Shown: one piece after another, positions 58,840 to 64,000 of the stretch
Position numbering within the stretch: position 1 is the stretch's first letter
Layout: each line of letters begins with the position of its first letter
NCBI GenBank assembly: GCA_934216615.1
Contig: CAKQCB010000003.1
Coordinates: forward strand, 186,001 to 250,000
Direction of reading: 5' to 3'
DNA from: an uncultured Anaerolineae bacterium
Lineage (GTDB): Bacteria; Chloroflexota; Anaerolineae; Aggregatilineales; Phototrophicaceae
DNA length: 64,000 nucleotides
Notes under the pieces: generated by a model
Seen by the model: only the letters and a program-made list of their open reading frames with translations
Database searches by the model: none
Told to the model about the DNA's origin: nothing
Program-made: the position numbers and the translations under genes

Positions 58840-59625
58840 TTAAAACCTGTAATTCGCGTTGCAGTAGTTAATGATGAAACGTAAGAAAAGCCAGGCTTCG
58901 ATAGTCCGCAGCAACCGCCATCTATATAAGGATGGTTTGGTGTAGCGAATACCTAAAGCCTCCTGAATGATTTTATGCCATCGCGCAGGAAGTTGTTTAA
59001 GTGCGTATTCACCAGCCTCAACCTTTGAAGTAATGCTGTTTTTCTCAAACGTATACCATTGTCTCAGCACCCCTAGCACGACCCATTGAATACCATAATC
59101 GGAAAATAGCCAGGCGATATGAGCAGGTCGAGTAATATACGTTCCCCAATAATTGTTTAGATTGGCTTTAGTATTGGCAAGTAAAAGTTGCCAATCTACA
59201 GAGAATGGAAGGGACTCTGCCTGTGTACCGAACAAAGTAATCCCTCCATGTTTCAGTAACCACCAGGTAATAGAGTTAAGATCATGATATCCAGCCGGAC
59301 TGAGTACTCCATCACTGTAATATGGTGTTGGTTCTACCTGATGCGGAAACTTCCCTAGATCAGTCACTTGAAGATAACTCCCTTGAAGTGGTGCGTTGGG
59401 ATATTTGTCTGCAAGAGTGTCATGGATCCTTGTAAGACATGCCAGGTCAGATTCTGTCAAGCGGTGACTGACAACTGCGATAAAATCAACATCGCTCAAA
59501 CCCGGATTAAAAGCGTTGAGAGCGAGGGAACCATGAAGGTAGAAGCCAGTGATGAGATCAGGGAGTGATGTTTGTACCTGCTCCTTGTATTCATCTAACA
59601 TTGCTTGCACATCTTTGGGGATCAT
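58840..59625 (-). CDS. Aminoglycoside-adenylyltransferase-like nucleotidyltransferase
   Basis: A 261-residue protein with the nucleotidyltransferase signature GFYLHGSLALNAFNPGLSDVDFIAV and a C-terminal helical DUF4111-like domain (WVVLGVLRQWYTFEKNSITSK, ALKQLPARWHKIIQEAL). This layout is that of ANT(3'')/ANT(9) enzymes, which transfer AMP to aminoglycosides. Sequence alone does not show that it gives resistance. It is an isolated, AT-richer gene between host-replicon genes and looks acquired. Confidence 0.75.
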   Translation of the reverse strand: MIPKDVQAMLDEYKEQVQTSLPDLITGFYLHGSLALNAFNPGLSDVDFIAVVSHRLTESDLACLTRIHDTLADKYPNAPLQGSYLQVTDLGKFPHQVEPTPYYSDGVLSPAGYHDLNSITWWLLKHGGITLFGTQAESLPFSVDWQLLLANTKANLNNYWGTYITRPAHIAWLFSDYGIQWVVLGVLRQWYTFEKNSITSKVEAGEYALKQLPARWHKIIQEALGIRYTKPSLYRWRLLRTIEAWLFLRFIINYCNANYRF

Positions 59626-59937
59626 AAAATCTCTAGCGCCTTTCGGTGTATATAGATGGAGAAACTTTCACTTATCATAAAATCGGTTAGTTGGAGTATA
59701 GACTTACCTCCAAAATGTATCAATGTTTCAATAACGTGGGAAGCATGACGATCCCTGTCGCTTCCACCGTAACTGCGAAATGAAATGCCCGAAAAAGGTC
59801 AATTTATGCTCCATTATTCCAATGTAAGCGTGAAAAACGTGGTTTTTTGTAACCGCGAAAAAGATAGTGAGGGAGGGAACGCTGATTTTGAACTTAGATT
59901 GGCTTCGTTTTTTTCGCAGTTACGCTGTAATCTCGTT
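59626..59937. other. Intergenic region with inverted copies of a gene end
   Basis: No gene. AACTGCGAAATGAAA (59771-59785) is repeated in inverse as TTTCATTTCGCAGTT (59936-59950), the latter being the last codons of the next gene. TTTCGCAGTTAC also recurs at 59922-59933. A 180-bp MITE-like unit, or a scar from insertion of the nucleotidyltransferase gene, are possible explanations. Confidence 0.55.
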
Positions 59938-61683
59938 TCATTTCGCAGTTGTATTCAAAGCGATAATCCCTTGCGCTAAGCCACCGGTGAGAATGCGTGT
60001 CCAGGCGTCCATGTCTAAATCGACGGCGTAGACCATCAACCCGCCCTGTCCCTGTGCTTTGCGTACCAGTTGCGCGGCGCGTCCCGCCTCCCAGAGATAG
60101 GTTGCCCAGTCCTCAAAGACAGGCACGCTGACCAGTTCGGTAATGTGGTGCTTCAGTTGCCCGATGACCTGCGCCTCGTTCGCCTCAAAGATGAAGGTGG
60201 TCGACTTCCCGCCGTAGTTAGGCTGCGTCACCATTTCATGCACCAGAATCAGCGACGTAAGCCGCGCAGTCGGGATATTGTGAAAGAAGCTGCTGTACTT
60301 GCCCGTTTCACCTTCGCCTGCGGTCAGTTCCAGCGTTGGCGCATCCCATCGATGGAGATTGACGATTTCGCCTTTCGCAAACTTCGCGCGGATCGCCTCA
60401 ACTGCCATTCTCGGACCCGCCATATTGACGTAGACGGTCACGCCGTCATGCGTGGCAACGCCATAACAAAATACATCACCGGTGATGCTGCCTGTCAATT
60501 CGCCGACGATTTCTTGCCCGATGCGGACCAGTCCCGACTTTATCGGCTGGGTGACAACTGGCTTAAGCTTCACTTCGCGGAGTGTCTGGCGGAGTTCGTC
60601 GTCGGCTTGTGGTTTGATGATTTGAATGGGGGATGTTTCGGGGACATCGGGTGTTTTGTTAGGTAGCGCAATCGTTTCGGGCTGGAGACCGTTTTCAATC
60701 AATGTAGCTTTGACTTCGGCATCGGTGGGCGGTAAATCCGCTCCTGGCGGGACGATTGCCCCGCGTGTGATGCGAATCCCTGCGACTGGCTCCAGATCGG
60801 TTAACTCTCGCTCAAAGAACCAGCCTGTCCCGATGCCCTCAAAGTCAACATCATAGCTCCAGCCGTGCGTCTCGTTGCGGTTATACAGACGGCTAATCGT
60901 GCCGCGTGTGCCTGTCGGGATGTGTTTTGCTTCGGGGGAAAGCAGATCATGCCGTGCGTAAACCGCTTGATTGAGGGTGAATAATCGCGCGATGGCTGGT
61001 TGCGGTTTCGGCTGAAGGGTCACCCCCAGAATTGCCGCTGCTTCTTCATCGGAACATGGCGCGTCATCTTCGGGTGCAGACAGCAGCGCCTGCACGTCGT
61101 CGGGTAGATCAGTGCCTTTGTAGTACCACGCTTTTTGCCGCATCGACCAGCGGCAGCCCCACCGTTTGAGCGTCTCGCGGTGCGGGTAGGTGTCGCCGTA
61201 CAGCCACCACCAGCCCTGTTTGCGTTCTGCCGTGATTTTGTCGGGTGTGGCAGCTTCTTTTTCGCCTGCGGTTGTGCCGATGCGTAAGCTGTTTGGGTTA
61301 AAGCGTGGACCACTAAGCGCTGGTTGTATCTGATAATCTGCCTGTTCACGATTCGGGAAGCCGTACCATGCCTCATTCATCCAGCGATAGAGTGAGGCAT
61401 ATTGCGTTTTCATCGTTAAGGCTTCGGCTCTGGTGAGTTCGTCGTCGGTGAGTTTCAGCAGCAGATAGCCATGCCGCACGGTGACTTCGGTTTTGAGGTG
61501 GATGTAGTGGTAGCTTGCCTGAAGGGGCGAGACATCCTGCGCAAGATCGCCGAACAGGGCGAGCAATACTGCCCGCCCCGCTCCGGTGTAGCCGATTTTG
61601 TAGGCGCTCAGGCGCGTTGTGCTGAACGGCGGCTTGACCCGCTGCGACCCGTAGCTTGAGATGGCGATGATGTGTCTAGGCAT
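59938..61683 (-). CDS. Large hypothetical protein of the host replicon
   Basis: A 581-residue protein I cannot assign. The first 130 residues may form an alpha/beta domain (KIGYTGAGRAVLLALFGDL). A central Trp-rich motif (GWWWLYGDTYPHRETLKRWG then RQKAWYYKG) recalls plasmid-borne proteins of unknown role. Residues about 235-290 look like an SH3-like barrel (GTRGTISRLYNRNETHGWSYDVDFEG as two blocks), and the C-terminus is a beta-rich domain. It overlaps the RNase H gene by eight bases. Confidence 0.65.
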   Translation of the reverse strand: MPRHIIAISSYGSQRVKPPFSTTRLSAYKIGYTGAGRAVLLALFGDLAQDVSPLQASYHYIHLKTEVTVRHGYLLLKLTDDELTRAEALTMKTQYASLYRWMNEAWYGFPNREQADYQIQPALSGPRFNPNSLRIGTTAGEKEAATPDKITAERKQGWWWLYGDTYPHRETLKRWGCRWSMRQKAWYYKGTDLPDDVQALLSAPEDDAPCSDEEAAAILGVTLQPKPQPAIARLFTLNQAVYARHDLLSPEAKHIPTGTRGTISRLYNRNETHGWSYDVDFEGIGTGWFFERELTDLEPVAGIRITRGAIVPPGADLPPTDAEVKATLIENGLQPETIALPNKTPDVPETSPIQIIKPQADDELRQTLREVKLKPVVTQPIKSGLVRIGQEIVGELTGSITGDVFCYGVATHDGVTVYVNMAGPRMAVEAIRAKFAKGEIVNLHRWDAPTLELTAGEGETGKYSSFFHNIPTARLTSLILVHEMVTQPNYGGKSTTFIFEANEAQVIGQLKHHITELVSVPVFEDWATYLWEAGRAAQLVRKAQGQGGLMVYAVDLDMDAWTRILTGGLAQGIIALNTTAK

Positions 61684-62662
61684 GCTTCACCGCCTGTTGT
61701 GAGAAGGGCTTGACCCGCGAGCGAATACGCTCACGGGCTGGATTGGCGGGCTTGTCGAAGACCGGCTTCGGCTTGTTCTCGAAGGTGATGAGATGCGCCT
61801 CTTTGCCGCGCTGCATGGCGTAGTCGTAGCCTGCCTTCGTGCCTTTGCTCTCGTTGTTCCAGATGAAGACGCCACGCTGTGCCGTGTCGACCATCCAGCG
61901 GTCGCGGGTGTGATACCGGTTATAGAGGTGTCCGTTTGCCGCGCGGTAGGTGTCGCTCTCGACTTTGGCGTACTCGCCGTGTTTGCAGCCGCCGTTGCGC
62001 GGGCTGTTGGTGATGCCGACGACCACGACCTTTGCCTTCAGCCGCCGACATTCCTGCACGACCGCCATATCGATGCCCTTCGAGTTGTCGCCGACGATGA
62101 CCGTATGCCCGAGTTGATGCACACGCCGTACTACTCGCCGCGCGTAGTCCAGCGCCTCGCGGTTGGCGTAGCGTGACCCTGCGATCATGACGTGCGTCGT
62201 CGTTACCGGTTGCGATGTGATCACCGCCTCGACTGGTTGTACCGATTTGCGTGCATCCTGTGCCAGTGCGTCTGCTTCGGTGTTTTGTTCGCGTGAGACC
62301 CACTTCACGCTGACGTTGTGCTGTGTCAGCAGCGTGTGGAGCTTCTGCCAGAGGTCGAGATTGGCGACCGGTTTCTTGTTCGCCGTCTGCCAGCCGCGCG
62401 CGATCCAGTCGGGCATCCACTGATTGATGCCCCTGGCGACGTATTGCGAGTCGGTGATGATTTCGACAGTCTGGTTCACTGCTTTGAGTGCGCTCAGTCC
62501 CTCGATAACCGCGGTCAGTTCCATGCTGTTGACGGTCGTGTCGCTCGCCTGTCCGGTGAGGACTTTGCGATGTGCGCCTGCCTGTAAGATGGCTGCCCAG
62601 CCGCCCTTGCGTGTTTGTGTTTCGCAGCTGCCGTCGGTGGTGATGCGGATATTTGTTGTCAT
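61676..62662 (-). CDS. RNase HI fused to a SLOG/DUF2493-like domain
   Basis: A 328-residue fusion. Residues 1-140 are RNase HI with its acidic site (ITTDGSCETQTRKGGWA, NSMELTAVIEGL, VEIITDSQYVARGINQW, NTEADALAQDA). Residues about 155-300 resemble the SLOG/YspA Rossmann family (HVMIAGSRYANREALDYA, HTVIVGDNSKGIDMAVVQE, YDYAMQRGKEAHLITFE), which binds nucleotide-derived ligands. The RNase part removes RNA primers or RNA-DNA hybrids; the fusion may link this to a nucleotide signal. First gene of its operon. Confidence 0.8.
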   Translation of the reverse strand: MTTNIRITTDGSCETQTRKGGWAAILQAGAHRKVLTGQASDTTVNSMELTAVIEGLSALKAVNQTVEIITDSQYVARGINQWMPDWIARGWQTANKKPVANLDLWQKLHTLLTQHNVSVKWVSREQNTEADALAQDARKSVQPVEAVITSQPVTTTHVMIAGSRYANREALDYARRVVRRVHQLGHTVIVGDNSKGIDMAVVQECRRLKAKVVVVGITNSPRNGGCKHGEYAKVESDTYRAANGHLYNRYHTRDRWMVDTAQRGVFIWNNESKGTKAGYDYAMQRGKEAHLITFENKPKPVFDKPANPARERIRSRVKPFSQQAVKHA

Positions 62663-63114
62663 GAGGTTCTCCTGATATGCGTATTGTGTTGCGAACGATT
62701 GAAAGAAATGAAAAGAGACGATCTGTTGACCGCCTCTCGTGGGGTGTTGCGTGTAATCCGTCCATCAGTGCAGGTTGCCGCCCGAATGCGCCCCGGCAGC
62801 GTATTGCTACGCCGACCTCGAGACGTTGACCTTTCCGGTATGCCGTGCTGTGACGACATCATCCGCGACGATCTGCTCTATTCGATTACCGCCCTTCAGC
62901 GCATCCCCCGTCTGTGTTTTCTTTACCTCCCGACAGGGTGACCGCCTTCTGGTGCGGATCGAGGACGTTTGGCGGATTGGGACAGTGCGTTCTGCTGTAG
63001 GAGTCCATCGGGACACATTGGTCACGGGAAAACTTACGGTGCGCCCTTTCGAGCTAACACGGCCTGGCTAACGGAGCATCCGTCAGAACGATAACCCAAA
63101 TCTGCTTTTGTTAA
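62663..63114. other. Intergenic region upstream of the RNase H-SLOG gene
   Basis: About 450 bp with short open frames but no ribosome site, motif or homologous copy in the window to support a gene. It includes the promoter side of the RNase H-SLOG gene. Confidence 0.35.
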
Positions 63115-63300
63115 GGTGCGTTTCTGCACAAATCGTTACGCCGTCGGGTTCCCTGCCTGACACCCGAAGGGCGACCTGAAGCCATATGAGGCTGAATTGC
63201 TGGCAATTCAGACGGCACAAGCCAGAATGGATTCAGAGTCGAAACTGCTTGCAGTTTTGGCAGACAGGGTGACGGTGTATTGTGCAGGTTGAAACGCACC
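63115..63300. ncRNA. Candidate structured RNA closed by a long-range stem
   Basis: GGTGCGTTT-CTGCACAA (63115-63131) pairs with TTGTGCAG-gttg-AAACGCACC (63280-63300), 17 bp with a four-base bulge. Inside are CTGAATTGC/GCAATTCAG, AAACTGC/GCAGTTT, CGGGT/ACCCG and CCCTG/CAGGG stems. The strand cannot be told. It differs from the hairpin-chain family. Function unknown. Confidence 0.5.
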
Positions 63301-63756
63301 GAAAGCAGATCGGGTCGTACGACAGGAAGGCTTCGTCAGGACGTTCTCAAGTGAGTGGGCGTGACGGTTTTCCATCCCCGTACAATGTGTATGGAGTCCG
63401 TTACAGCGCCGCATGGCACACGCGCAAACGGCTGTCCGTATGATGAAGCGTAATCATCTACTGCTTTCCTTCATCGCGCCCACCCGCTATACCTTAAGTT
63501 CTTCTTCGGTCTACGATTCTCTTGTCGTGTGATTCTTCTGCGCTTGTGTGCAGTCTTCAAAAAAGTTCTTCAAAATGCAGTCATTACAAAAATCAACTGA
63601 GATATCGGAAACTGCTGTGCCACATCTTAAGCACAGGTATTCCTCAGGTTCTTCTTTGCGTTCTGGTTTGGTGTTGTTGCTCATGTCACTCCTGGCGATT
63701 TTGTACGGCGTATCATCGAAAAATTACAAATGAAGGGTGTCGAAAAACCCTTCACT
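63301..63756. other. Intergenic region, AT-rich toward the right
   Basis: About 450 bp without a supported gene. A stem GTGACGG/CCGTTAC (with CCAT/ATGG inside, about 63360-63405) is visible. It leads into the inverted repeats before the partial gene at the window end. Confidence 0.35.
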
Positions 63757-63806
63757 ACCCTTCATACCCTACACTTACACGGGGAAAAATGAACGGTATG
63801 AAGGGT
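63757..63806. repeat. CCCTTCA inverted and direct repeats upstream of the terminal gene
   Basis: ACCCTTCATACC (63757-63768) and its exact complement GGTATGAAGGGT (63795-63806), plus further ACCCTTCA (63748) and TGAAGGGT (63731). These resemble operator sites or iterons for the gene starting beyond the window. Confidence 0.6.
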
Positions 63807-63827
63807 TATGTACGGTTTGAACGGTTT

Positions 63828-64000
63828 TTATGAGGCGTCGTCTTTTGATTCTTCAATGACGATGGGATCAACCTGATAGCGGCGCATCATGTCGCGGACT
63901 TCTTCCGGTATCACACTGTAGATGATGCCATCGGCTAACCGCTTGCGGCGGCGCTCGTCGATTAAATGGAGGCGTTTCATGATGTGCCCGATCCATTGGG
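63828..64000 (-). CDS. C-terminus of a protein cut by the window edge
   Basis: On the minus strand the frame is open from the edge and reads WIGHIMKRLHLIDERRRKRL, DGIIYSVIPEEVRDMMRRYQ and ends ESKDDAS. A basic helical C-terminus followed by iteron-like repeats would fit a replication protein, but this is too short to assign. Confidence 0.5.
   Translation of the reverse strand, partial: QWIGHIMKRLHLIDERRRKRLADGIIYSVIPEEVRDMMRRYQVDPIVIEESKDDAS

Noticed and set aside
61920..62765. 281-residue minus-strand frame overlapping RNase H-SLOG
   Set aside because: Shifted frame of the same gene, rich in Arg/His, without domains.

Overview
The window looks like part of a large bacterial mobile replicon (a plasmid or an integrative conjugative element) carrying two related integrated elements. 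Several gene types suggest a Chloroflexota host: SARP/NB-ARC/TPR regulators, WD40 proteins, STAND-TIR proteins with formylglycine-enzyme-like tails, and HU-like plasmid proteins. That assignment is inference; there is no rRNA or other marker. Base composition is near 55% GC, with AT-richer islands at about 24.9-27.4, 44.3-50.2 and 52.5-54.6 kb that hold cargo genes.

Element 1 (from before base 1 to about 14,592, reading leftward) has a backbone of unknown orf, ParM-like and ParR-like genes, a multi-hairpin RNA, HU-like, ribbon-helix-helix, relaxase and primase-helicase genes (14,449 down to 7,588), then a 9-bp-phased iteron array. Its cargo is a diversity-generating retroelement (DGR): an Avd-like protein, a DGR-type reverse transcriptase, an adenine-rich template repeat (TR, 7009-7128), and two STAND-NTPase targets whose C-terminal lectin-like domains end in variable repeats (VR1 2031-2150, VR2 6700-6819). 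Target 2 also has a TIR domain. The end of element 1 at about 14,592 truncates a VirB4-like conjugation ATPase gene.

The host replicon occupies about 14.6-37.0 kb and 57.2-64 kb. It holds a VirB4 remnant, topoisomerase I, a VirD4-like coupling protein, a relaxase with an RHH partner, a BglI-like restriction-modification island, a third multi-hairpin RNA with its own iterons, SSB, a PRTRC-type cluster (ThiF, B and C proteins), a RepB-like primase, a methyltransferase-helicase, an RNase H-SLOG fusion and the end of another gene. An NmrA-type gene flanked by about 180-bp direct repeats and a nucleotidyltransferase gene are insertions.

Element 2 (37,024-57,184) is inserted in the methyltransferase-helicase gene, whose two halves lie at 57,185-58,660 and 34,713-37,023. 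It carries the same backbone as element 1 in opposite orientation, then cargo (TPR, WD40, lipoprotein, SARP-NB-ARC, an IS630 copy, a sigma-like protein, a second restriction-modification pair) and a large serine recombinase at its right end. The element ends form an imperfect 24-bp inverted repeat around a CG core. The recombinase reading frame crosses this site: joined to the left end in a circle it stays open for 50 more codons and overlaps the start of the first backbone gene. Excision would therefore rebuild both the integrase C-terminus and an integrase-backbone operon.

The observations I rate highest are the attachment site inside the integrase gene, the three-copy hairpin-chain RNA with compensatory changes, and the DGR that diversifies two STAND proteins.
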